64,000 nt of DNA from Agelas oroides (Eukaryota > Porifera > Demospongiae > Agelasida > Agelasidae): the NCBI GenBank assembly GCA_949130485.1, contig OX422199.1:4326402-4390401 (forward strand). Direction: 5' to 3'. The translations under genes were made by a program, and so were the position numbers. The notes under the pieces were generated by a model. That model searched no databases. It was not told where the DNA came from and saw nothing but the letters and a program-made list of their open reading frames with translations. This document shows positions 25,134 through 36,181 of this stretch, one piece after another. Position 1 is the stretch's first letter. Each line of letters opens with the position of its first letter.

Positions 25134-27756
25134 AGCACATACTCGGAGGTTAAAACGGCGTTATCAGGTCTTTCCCGCCCGCACACAAACAGGCTTGCAC
25201 GAGCTTCACAGGACCACCACAGTGGAGAAAACTGCTTTATCGATATTCCCTGGCACTTCAACAGGACTACACGTGCTTCACACTATCTCCTCGGAGGTTA
25301 AAACTGCTTTCACAGGATTTCCAGCACATAAACATGCTTGCACTAAGCTCACACGGCCACTACAGCGGTGAAAACTGCTTTCTCGACCATCTCTGGCACT
25401 TAAACAGGCCTGCACATGCTTCACAGTACACACTCGGAGGTTAAAACGGCGTTATCAGGTCATTCCCGCACATAAACAGGCTTGCACCAACCTGACAGGG
25501 TTTCCACAGTAGTGAAAACCGCTTTCTCGACCTTCTCTGCCACTTAAACAGGCCTGCATGTGCTTCAGAGTACCTACTCGGAGGTTAAAACGGCGTTATC
25601 AGGTCTTTCCCGCATATAAGCAGGCTTCCATCAACATCACAGGGCCTCCACATCAATGACAACTGCTTTCTCTATCGTGTCTGGCACTTAAACAGGCCTA
25701 CTCATGGTTCATAGCACGCTCTCGGAAGTTAAAACTGCTTTTATCAGGATTTCCCGAACATAAACAGGCTTGAACCAACCTCACACGACCAGCACAGCGG
25801 TGAACAGTGCTTTCTCGACCATCTCCGGTACTTAAACAGGCCTGCACGTGCTTCACAGCACTTCCTAGGAGGTTAAAACGGCGTTATCAGGTCATTCCCG
25901 CATATAAACAGACTTCCACCAACCACACACTGCCTCCACAGCGGTGAAAACTGCTTTCTCGATCATCTCTGCCACTTAAAAAGGCCTGCACGTCTTTCAC
26001 AGTACCTACTCGGAGGATAAAACGGCGTTATCAAGTGTTTCCCGCACATAAACAGGCTCCCACCACTCACACAGGGCCTCGAGAGGGTTGAAAACTGCTT
26101 TATCGATCATCTCTGGCATATAACTGGCCTCCACGTGCTTCACAGCACCTCCTCGGAGGTTAAAACGGCGTCATCAGATCTTTCCCGCACATAAACAGGC
26201 TTGCACCAACCTCACAGGGTCTCGACAGCTGTGAAAACTGCTTTTTCGATCTTCCCTGGCACTTTAACAGGCCTACACAAGCTTCACAGCACCTCCTCGG
26301 AGGTTAAAACTGCATTATGTGGATTTCCCGCCCATAAATAGGCTTGCACCAGGCTCACAGGACCTCCAAAGTGGTGAAAACTGCTTTCTCGATATTCCCT
26401 GGCACTTCAACAGGACTACACGTGCTTCACACTATCTCCTCGGTGGTTAAAACTGCTTTCACAGGATTTCCAGCACACAAACATGCTTGCACTAAGCTCA
26501 CACGACCACTACAGAGGAGAAAACTGCTTTCTCAACCATCTCTGGCACTTCACAGTGGTGAAAACCGCTTTCTCGACCTTCTCTGCCACTTAAACAGGCC
26601 TGCACGTGCTTCAGAATACCTACTCGGAGGATAAAACGGCGTTATCAGGTCTTTCCCGCATATAAGCAGGCTTCCACCAACCTCACAAGGCCTCCACACC
26701 AATGACAACTGCTTTCTCGATCGTCTCTGGCACTTAAAACAGGCCTACACATGGTTCATAGCACGACGTCGGAGGTTAAAACTGCTTTATCCGGACTTCC
26801 CGAACATAAACTGGCTTGCACCAACCTCACACGGCCTACACAGCGGTAAACACTGCTTTCTCGATCATCTCTGGCACTTAAACAGGCCTACACGTGCTTC
26901 ACAGGGCCTCCACAGCGGTAAAAACCGCCTTCTCCATCTTCCCTGGCACTTAAACAGGCCTACACATGGTTCATAGCACGACGTCGGAGGTTAAAACTGC
27001 TTTATCCGGACTTCACGAACATAAACTGGCTTCCACCAACCTCACACTACCAGCACAGCGGTGAACACTGCTTTCTCGATCATCTCTTGCACTTAAACAG
27101 GCCTGCACGTGCTTCCCAGCATCTCCTAGGAGGTTAAAACGGCGTTATCAGGTCATTCCCACATATAAACAGGCTTCCACCAACCACACACGGCCTCCAC
27201 AGCGGTGAAAACTGCTTTCTCGATCATCTCTGCCACTTAAAAAGGCCTGCACGTCTTTCACAGTACCTCCTCGGAGGTTAAAACGGCGTTATCAGGTCTT
27301 TCCCGCCCATAAACAGGCTCCCACCACCAACACAGGGCCTCCAGAGCGGTGAAAACTGCTTTATCGATCATCTCTGGCATATAACAGGCCTCCACGTGCT
27401 TCAGAGCACCTCCACGGAGGTTAAAACGGCGTTATCAGATCTTTCCCGCACATAAACAGGCTTGCACCAACCTCACAGGGCCTCGACAGCGGTGAAAACT
27501 GCTTTTTCGATCTTTCCTGGCACTTAAACAGGCCTACACAAGTTTCACAGCACCTCCTCCGAGGTTAAAACTGCATTATCTGGATTTCCCGCACATAAAT
27601 AGGCTTGCACCAGCCTCACAGGATCTCCAAAGTGGTTAAAACTGCCTCGTCGATCGTCCCTGGCACTTAAACAGACCTACACGTGCTTCACAGGGCCTCC
27701 ACAGCGGTGAAAACTGCCTTCTCCATCTTCCCTGGCACTTAAACAGGCCTACACGG

Positions 27757-27828
27757 AAGTATGACCATGTAAGAACAGCCTCTGGCTGAATGGCCATTAA
27801 AGTTTCACTTCACTTCACTTCACTTTAC
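27757..27828 (+). repeat. Junction module 8
   Basis: Module copy whose last pentamer reads TTTAC before AGCTCTTCC. Counterpart at 46364. Confidence 0.75.
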
Positions 27829-28308
27829 AGCTCTTCCTCAGAGGTTAAAACGGTGTTGTCAGGTCTTTCCCGCACATAAACAGGGTTACACGAGCTTCAC
27901 AGGACCACCACGGTGGAGAAAACTGCTTTCTCGATATTCCCTGGCACTTCAACAGGACTACACGTGCTTCACACTATCCCCTCGGGGGTTAAAACTGCTT
28001 TCACAGGATTTCCAGCACATAAACATGCTTGCACTAAGCTCACACGGCCACTACAGCGGTGAAAACTGCTTTCTCGACCATCTCTGCCACTTAAACTGGC
28101 CTGAATATGCTTCACAGTACACACTCGGAGGTTAAAACGGCGTTATCAGGTCTTTCCCGCACATAAACAGGCTGCACAAATCTCACAGGGCCTCCACAGC
28201 GGTGAAACCTGCCTTCTCCATCTCCCTGGGACTTAAACAGGCCTACACGTGTTTCACAGGGCCTCCACAGCGGTGAAAACTGCCTTCTCCATCTTCCCTG
28301 GCACTTAA

Positions 28309-28812
28309 CCCTTTACCAACCAATGACGCCATACGGAGTCGTCAGATTTTGGCCGCATGTTATTAGTTGGCGCAATCCGTTTGGAAGATAGGCTCTGCGC
28401 TAGCAGAAAGGGTGGGACAGGGGGAGGTGGGTGGGTGCACCGCTCTGGCTGACAGTGCATGGCGTCGGTTGCAGCTGCCGGTAGAAAAGCCTTGGTCAAG
28501 GCCGGATGGGCCATTTGTCTGCTTTCTTGCACAAACGGGCGTAGAAAACGCTCCTTTCACCGTGTAGGCACTCCATTTCTGGCATTTTAGGCAGATTCTA
28601 GTCTGGAGGAGCGTTCTCTGGTTGGAGGGCCCTGACTATTGATCGCTCGCTAATGAGTGGGTGTGTCCAAGGTCATGAACCTACAGAGAATGTGTCAAAA
28701 CTTTGAGTCAAGTTTCCAGTGCTAGCTCCAAGCAGAAGTGAAAATACGGACCATGGAAGGTATCCATAGCCTAATAAACACTTCCAGTAAATAGCCTACG
28801 GTTGTTAAAGAG
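28309..28812. mobile_element. piggyBac-like MITE, copy 2
   Basis: This 504-base copy of the element at 3305 is flanked by TTAA at 28305-28308 and 28813-28816. It differs from copy 1 by scattered substitutions and small indels, such as loss of the ATAAAGC region where copy 1 reads GTCAATAAAGC. Both flanks match those of copies 1 and 3, including the junction module downstream. Confidence 0.7.
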
Positions 28813-28830
28813 TTAAACAGGCCTACAGGT

Positions 28831-28902
28831 AAGTATGACCACGTAAGAACAGCCTCTGGCTGAATGGCTATTAAAGTTTTACTTCACTCCACTTCACTTC
28901 AC
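28831..28902 (+). repeat. Junction module 9
   Basis: Module copy directly after MITE copy 2. It carries the same CACTCCACTTCAC interruption as modules 1 and 17, linking the three MITE neighbourhoods. Confidence 0.8.
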
Positions 28903-31900
28903 AGCACTCCTCGGAGGTTAAAACGGCGTTATCAGGACTTTCCCGCACATAAACAGGCTTGCACCAATTTCACAGGGCATCCACAGTGGTGAAAACTGCT
29001 TTCTCGACCTTCTCTGCCGCTTAAACAGGCCTGCACATGCTTCAGAGAACCTACTCGGATGTTAAATCGGCGTTATCAGGTCTTTCCCGCATATAAGCAG
29101 GCTTCCACCAACCTCACAGGGCCTCCAAACCAATGACAACTGCTTTCTCGATCGTCTCTGGCACTTAAAACAGGCCTACACATGGTTCATAGCACGCCCT
29201 AAGAGGTTAAAACTGCTTTATCCTGATTTCCCGAACATAAACTGGCTCGCACCAACCTCACATGGTCTACACAGCGGTGAACACTGCTTTCTTGATCTTC
29301 TCTGGCACATGAACAGGCCTGCACGTGCTTCAAAGTACCTCCTTGCAGGTTAAAACGGCGTTATCAGGCCTTTCCCGCCTATAAACAGGCTTCCACCAAC
29401 AACACAGGGCCTCCACAGCGGTGCAAACTGCTTTCTCGATCTTCTCTGCCACTTAAACAGGCCTCCACGCGCTTCACAGTACCTACTCGGAGGTTAAAAT
29501 GGCGTTATCAGGCCTTTCCCGCACATAAACAGGCTTGCACCAACCTCACAGGGCCTCCACAACGGTGAAAACTGCTTTCCCGATCCTCCCTGGCACTTAA
29601 ACAAGCATACACGTGATTCACAGCACTTCCTCGGCGGTTAAAACGGCGCTATCAGGTCTTTCCCGCACATAAACAGGCTTCCACCAACCACACAGGGCCT
29701 CCACAGCTGTGTAAACTGCTTTCTCGATCTTCTCTGCCAGTTAAACAGGCCTCCACGTGCTTCACAGTACCTACTCGGAGGTTAAAACGGCGTTATCAGG
29801 CATTTCCCCCACATAAACAGGCTTGCACCAACCTCACAGGGCCTCCAAAGCGGTGAAAACTGCTTTCTCGATCCTGTCTGGCATTTAAACAAGCCTAGAC
29901 GTGATCCACAGCACTTCTTCGGAGGTTAAAACGGCGTTATCAGGCCGTGTCTTTCCCGCACATAAACAGGCTTACACCTACAACACAGGGCCTCCACAGC
30001 GGTGAAAATTGCTTTCTCGATCTTCTCTGCGACTGAAACAGGCCTGCACGTGCTTCACAGAACCTACACGGAGGATAAAACGGCGTTATCAGGTGTTTCC
30101 CGCACATAAACAGGCTTGCACCAACCTCACAGGGCCTCCACAACGGTGAAAACTGCTTTCTCGATCCTCCCTGGCACTGAAACAAGCCGACACGTGCTTC
30201 ACAGCACTTCTTCGGAGGTTAAAACGACGTTATCAGGTCTTTCCTGCATATAAACGTGCTTGTACCGTTCTCACATGGCCTCCACAGCGGTGAAAACTGC
30301 TTTCTTGATCTTCTCTGGCACTTAAACAGGCCTGTACGTGCTTCACAGTACCTCCACAGAGGTTAAAACGGCGTTATCTGGACTTTTCCGCACATAAACA
30401 GCATTGCACCAACCTCACAGGGCTTCCACAGTGGTGAAAACTGCTTTATCGATCTTCCCTGCCACTTAAACAGGACTACACATGGTTCAAAGCACGCCCT
30501 AGGAGGTTAAAACGGCGTTATCAGGTCTTTCCAGCACATAAACAGGCTTGCACAAACGCCTCACAGGGTCTCCACAGCGGTGAAAACTGCTTTCTCGATC
30601 TTTTCTGCAACTTCAACAGGCCTGCACGTGTTTCACAGTACCTACTCGGAGATTAAAACAGCGTTATCAGGAATTTCCCGCATAAAAACAGGCTTGCACC
30701 AATCTCACAGGGCCTCCATAGCGGTGAAAACTGCTTTCTCGATCCTCCCTGGCACTTAAGCAAGCCTTACACGTGCTTCACAGTACCTACTCGTACGTTA
30801 AAACGGAGTTATCAGGTCTTTCCCGCATATTAACAGGCTTGAACCAACCTCACAGGGCCTCCACAGCGGTGAAAACTGCTTTCTTGATCTTCTCTGGCAC
30901 CTGAACTGGCCTGCACGTGCTTCACAGTACCTCCTTGGAGGTTAAAACGGCGTTATCAGGTCTTTCGAACACATAAACAAGCTTGCACTAAGCTCACACG
31001 GCTAGCACAACGGTGAAAACTGCTTCCTCGATCATCTCTGGCACTTAAACAGGCCTCCACGTACCTCCCAGCATCTCCTAGGAGGTTAAAACGGGGTTAT
31101 CAGGTCTTTCCCGCACATAAAGAGGCTTCCACCAACCACACAGGGCCTCCACAGCGGTGCAAACTGCTTTCTCGATCTTCTCTGCCACTTAACCAGGCCT
31201 CCACGTGCTTCACAGTACCTTCTCGGAGGTTAAAACGGCGTTACCAGGCCTTTCCCGCCTATAAACAGGCTTGCACCAACATCACAGGGCCTCCAAAGCG
31301 GTGAAAACTGCTTTCTCGATCTTCCCTGGCACTTAAACAAGTATACACGTGATTCACAGCACTTCCTCGGAGGTTAAAACGGCGTTAACAGGTTTTTCCC
31401 GCACATAAACCGGCTTCCACCAACCACACAGGGCCTCCACAGCTGTGCAAACTGCTTTCTCGATCTTCTCTGCCACTTAACCAGGCCTCCACGTGCTTTA
31501 CAGTACCTACTCGGAGGTTAAAACGGCGTTATCAGGCCTTTCCCGCCTATAAATAGGCCTCCACCAACAACACAGGGCCTCCACAGCGGTGAAACTGCTT
31601 TCTCGTTCTCCTCTGCCACTTAAACAGGCTTCCACCTGCTGCACTGCACCAACTCGGAGCTTAAAACGGCGTTATCAGGCTTTTCCCGCACATAAACAGG
31701 CTTGCACCAACCTCACAGGGCCTCCAAAGCGGTGAAAACTGCTTTCTCGATCGTGTCTGGCATTTAAACAGGCCTAGACGTGATCCACAGCACTTCTTCG
31801 GAGGTTAAAACGGCGTTATCAGGTCTTTCCCGCGCATAAACAGGCATACACCTACCACCCTGGCAGGGTCTCCGAAGCGGTGAAAACGGCTTGGTCGATC

Positions 31901-34521
31901 TTCACTGCCACTTAAACAGGCCTGCACGTGCTTCACAGAACCTACACGGATGTTAAAACGGCATTATCAGGCCTTTCCCGCACATAAACAGACTTGCACC
32001 AACCTCACAGGGCTTCTACAGTGGTGAAAACTGCTTTATCGATCTTCCCTGGCACTTAAACAGGCCTACACATGGTTCAAAGCACGCCCTAGGAGGTTAA
32101 AACGGCGTTATCAGGTCTTTCCAGCACATAAACAGGCTTGCACAAACGCCTCACAGGGCCTCCACTGTGGTGAAAACTGCTTTCTCGATCATCTCTGCAA
32201 CTTAAACAGGCCTGCACGTGTTTCACAGTACCTACTCGGAGATTAAAACGACGTTATCAGGAATTTCCCGCATAAAAACAGGCTTGCACCAATCTCACAG
32301 GGCCTCCAGAGCGGTGAAAACTGCTTTCTCGATCCTCCCTGGCACTTCAACAAGCCTTACACGTGCTTCACAGCACTTCCTCGCAGGTCAAAACGGCGCT
32401 ATCAGGTCTTTCCCGCACATAAACAGGCTTCCACCAACCACACAGGGCCTCCACAATGGTGAAAACTATTTTCTCGCTCTTCTTTGCCACCTGAACAGGC
32501 CTGCACGTGCTTCACAGTACCTCCTTGGAGGTTTAAACGGCGTTATCAGGTCTTTCGCGCATATAAACAAGCTTGCACTAAGCTCAAACGGCCAGCACAC
32601 CGGTGAAAACTGCTTTCTCGATCATGTCTGGCACTTAAACAGGCCTCCACGTGCTTCCCAGTACCGCCTAGGAGGTTAAAACGGCGTTATCAGGTCATTC
32701 CCGCACATAAACAAGCTTCCACCTCCAACACAGGGCTTCCACAGCGGTGAAAACAGCTTTCTCGATCTTCTCTGCGACTTAAACAGGCCTGCACGTACTT
32801 CAGAGTACCTACTAGGAGGTTAAAACGGCGTTATCAGCATATAAACAGGCTTGCACCAACCCCACAGGGCCTCCACAGCTGTGCAAACTGCTTTCTCGAT
32901 CATCTTTGCCACTTAAACAGGCATCCACGTGCTTCACAGCTCCTCCTCGGAGGTTAAAACGGCGTTATCAGGTCTTTCCCGCACATAAACAGGCTACCAC
33001 CACATACACAGGGCGTCCACAGTTGTGAGAACTGCTCTATCGATCATCTCTGGCATATAACAGGCCTCCACGTGCTTCACAGCACCTCCTCGGAGGTTAA
33101 AACGGCATTATCAGATCATTCCCGCACATAAAATGGCTTGCACCAACCTCACAGGGCCTCGACAGCGATGAAAATTGCTTTTTCGATCGTTCCTGGCACT
33201 TAAACAGGCCTACACGAACTTCACAGCACCTCCTCGGAGGTTAAAACTGCATTATCTGGATTTGCCGCATGTAAACAGGCTTCCACCAACCACACACGGC
33301 CTCCACAGCGGTGAAAACTGCTTTATCGATCATCTCTGCCACTTAAAAAGGCCTGCACGTCTTTCACAGTACCTCCTCGGAGGCTAAAACGGCGTTATCA
33401 GGTCTTTCCCGCACATAAACAGGCTTCCACCAACCTCACAGGGCCTCCACAACGGTGAAAACTGCTTTCTCGCTCTTCTTTGCCACCTGAACAGGCCTGC
33501 ACGTGCTTCACAGTACCTCCTTGGAGGTTAAAACGGCGTTATCAGGTATTTCGCGCAAATAAACACGCTTGCACTAAGCTCAAACGGCCAGCACACGGGT
33601 GAAAACTGCTTTCTCGATCATCTCTGGCACTTAAACAGCCCTCCACGTGCTTCCCAGCACCTCCTAGGAGGTTAAAACGGCGTTATCAGGCTTTCCCCGC
33701 CTATAAACAGGCTTCCACCAACAACACAGGGCCTCTACAGCGGTACAAACTGCTTTCTCGATCCTCTCTGCCACTTAAACAGGCCTCCACGTGCTGCACA
33801 CTACCTACTCGGAGGTTAAAACGGCGTTATCAGGTCTTTCCCGCACATAAACAGGCTTGCACCAACCTCACAGGGGCTCGATAGCGGTGAAAACTTCTTT
33901 TTCAATCTTCCCTGGCACTTAAACAAGCCTTACAAGTGCTTCATAGCACAACCTCGCAGGTTAAAACGGCGCTATCAGGTCTTTCCCGTACATAAACAGG
34001 CTTCCACCAACCACACAGGGCCTCCATACCTGTGCAAACTGCTTTCTCGATATTCTCTGCCACTGAAACAGGCCTCCACGTGCTTCACAGTACCTACTCG
34101 GAGGATAAAACGGCGTTATCAAGTGTTTCCCACACATAAACAAGCTCCCACCACTCACACAGGGCCTCGAGAGGGATGAAAACTGCTTTATCGATCATCT
34201 CTGGCATATAACTGGCCTCCACGTGCTTCACAGCACCTCCTCGGAGGTTAAAACGGCGTCATCAGATCTTTCCCGCACGTAAACAGGCTTGCACCAACCT
34301 CACAGGGCCTCGACAGCGGTGAAAAGTGCTTTCTCGATCTCCACTGGCACTTAAAGAGGCCTGCACAAGCTTCACAGCACCTCCTCGGAGGTTAAAACTG
34401 CATTATCTGGATTTCCCGCATATAAACAGGCTCCCACCACCCACACAGGACCTCCAGAGCGGTGAAAACTGCTTTATCGATCATCTCTGGCATATAACAG
34501 GCTTCCACGTGCTTCACAGCA

Positions 34522-34530
34522 CCTCCTCGG
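34522..34530. repeat. Left target site duplication of the MULE
   Basis: CCTCCTCGG directly precedes the element and is repeated perfectly at 39040-39048. Nine bases is the usual duplication length for the Mutator superfamily. Confidence 0.85.
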
Positions 34531-34620
34531 GCGAATTTTTTTTTTGGGCGTACTTTCGACTTAGACTTTGGCAATGTTACTATGTGCGCATGCATGCACT
34601 AAGGGGTGCGGTCTGGATTA
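34531..34620 (+). repeat. Left terminal inverted repeat of the MULE
   Basis: It starts GCGAATTTT, runs through a T tract and TACTTTCGACTTAGACTTTG, and matches the reverse complement of 38956-39039 with a few indels and substitutions. Similarity fades after about 90 bases, where both arms have GC-rich GCGCATGC-type sequence. Confidence 0.85.
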
Positions 34621-34776
34621 TACTCACATGCCGCTTGGTTGGTTTCGCGGGAAAAGTGAGCGTTGAGTGACGTCTGACCTAGCTAGCTTGGAGGAAGGTA
34701 CGCCACATTGGGCTGCCAAAATGATGTAGCCACGTAATACTGATGCAGCTATAATTACATTCAACAACTTTCAGCG
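34621..34776 (+). promoter_or_regulatory. 5' leader of the MULE gene with an E2F-like site
   Basis: About 155 bases separate the inverted repeat from the proposed start codon. TTTCGCGGGAAAA at 34643-34655 fits the E2F consensus on the reverse strand, and TGACGTC lies shortly downstream (about 34667). No clear TATA box is seen. The promoter role is inferred from position. Confidence 0.35.
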
Positions 34777-36181
34777 ATGAGTGAGCAACAGCCAATTATA
34801 ATAACTGATGGCAATGACAATGAGCTGATTGCAGAGCTTTCCACTGAGCTGAATAGTGATGACCTCAGGAGGTTAGCTGGTAAAGAATGGCTGACTGACA
34901 AGGTAAATCAATTCCAGTGTTAAAGTGCACAATGGTTGTTTTGCAAGAGTATCAGCAGTGCCAGTATGTATACTCTTCTTGACCCACAGATCATGATAAA
35001 ATATCTTCATCTTCTCCAATCTGAAGCAGAGAGAGTAAGAATGAAAAGTTGGCTAGAAAAGCTTTACATACTTACAACATAGATTACTTTGTTAACAATT
35101 GGCTTGCAGCTGACACAAAGAAAGACCACCATTCTGAACAGTTTCTTCACAGAGAAATTGCTTTCTACTGGTTATGATGGTGTCCTACGATACTACAGAA
35201 AGGTATGTGGAATATCGGTTGATTACGTGCTTAGTACCTGAATACATACATATTTCAACACAGGAAAAGTTGCTTGAATCTGATGGAATACTGGTACTCT
35301 TCAATGATAAGCGAAACCACTGGACATTCATGGTACAGTACATGTACCTCAAGCTCATGGAGATGAATATTAATGAACTACATCTCCAATTGACAGTGGG
35401 CTGATCTGGCGGCAAAGGAAATGATATACTATGATTCATTCAAGCCACTATGTTCTCCCTACTTTTGCACAATTCGGTATGTAATCGTACATAAATATAA
35501 TACTTGTACTGCTACAGATAGATACTGTTGTTCTATTATTAACAGAAACTATCTTGAGAGAAGAGCACAAACAGAGGAAAAGATTATCAGCTGGCATGAC
35601 TGGAAATTCCATATGGCAACGGTTAGTAAGGCATCTGAGGGCGATATTTTCTGCAGTAGGTGGTACTGCTGTATATTTGTATTGTTATCCACTATAGGAC
35701 ATACCTTGCCAACTAAATGGGTACGACTGTGGCATCTTTAGTCTTGAGGTACCTATACATATGTACACTCAGTCAACTGGTTATTAGAATACTCATACAA
35801 GATTCAGTGTTGTGGTCGCTTTACAGTTATGTTAGTATAAGACCTTGTAAATACATTTGTAGTTGTGGTCTAATAAGTGGAATAATAATTCAATTTTGGC
35901 CTGATCTGTTAGTCTTTTGAATTGAAAAAAAAAAAGCTCAAAGATCTTGATATGCAACTGGAGTTCACTTGCAAGCAAAGCAGTGCATGACAAGTTTTGT
36001 CCTCTACACAGTTTACAAGACATTTGCTACTGGGTCTCCCAATGGGATTTGAGCAGGTAAGCATTTGTGAGCAATGTATGGGTACTAAACACACGTTACG
36101 CACACCCGTCTCCATATGCAGTGTGATACAGCACAGACTCGAAGTTGGATTCTTCACGAATTGACTGAGAAGAAGCTGCTT
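34777..36181 (+). CDS. Ulp1/SENP-like (C48) cysteine protease domain, exons 1-8 plus start of exon 9
   Basis: Exons by GT-AG boundaries: 34777-34902, 34990-35034, 35110-35202, 35264-35332, 35397-35476, 35546-35621, 35698-35748, 36012-36056, then exon 9 from 36122. The frame stays open throughout, with one phase-2 junction (exon 5 to 6) and the rest phase 0. Introns are 61-87 bases except one of 263. The protein (195 residues before exon 9) starts MSEQQPI and has the Ulp1 hallmarks in order: KEWLTDK, NSFFTEKLLSTGYDGV, the catalytic His in NHW (35318-35320), the Asp in IYYDSF (35433-35435), the Gln in CQLNG (35710-35712) and the Cys in YDCGIF (35728-35730). The spacings are 17 (H-D), 50 (D-C) and 6 (Q-C); yeast Ulp1 has 17, 49 and 6. 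The final helix, RSWILHELTEKKLL, is encoded in exon 9. Such enzymes cleave SUMO or related modifiers; the substrate here is unknown. Splice sites are predictions; the exon 4 donor (GTACAG) is the weakest. Confidence 0.82.

Larger units (their letters stand above)
22184..28304 (+). repeat. Satellite block 3, rich in junction modules and hybrid 72-base units
   Basis: The satellite is interrupted every 0.4-2.6 kb by a module ending in (TTCAC)n (eight copies here). Each module is preceded by one or more 72-base hybrid units that begin as an A half and end as a B half. The block ends at the TTAA of MITE copy 2. It corresponds to 40104-46906 in the second copy of this region, with offsets of 17.5-18.6 kb that vary through gains and losses of units. 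No gene is seen. Confidence 0.9.
28813..34530 (+). repeat. 144-base dimeric satellite, block 4
   Basis: Canonical satellite from MITE copy 2 to the MULE, with one module at its start. The stretch 30.2-33.8 kb shares rare variants with 16-19 kb, for example GAAGCGGTGAAAACGG near 31870 and 17195. The stretch 33.9-34.5 kb resembles 18.7-19.0 and 20.1-20.97 kb. No gene is visible. Confidence 0.95.

Noticed and set aside
764..34530. Many open frames of 60-156 codons on both strands as genes
   Set aside because: They repeat every 48 codons with the satellite period, appear in copies at the same phase of the unit, have no domain and no splice or start context. They are products of the repeat, not genes.
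34326..34670. 114-codon frame crossing from satellite into the left end of the MULE
   Set aside because: It spans the insertion boundary and the T tract of the inverted repeat. It is a chance fusion of unrelated sequences.
35421..35741. 106-codon frame in the MULE 5' region as a separate gene
   Set aside because: It reads through predicted introns 5 and 6. Parts of exons 5 and 6 lie in it, but the spliced Ulp1 model explains the coding signal better.
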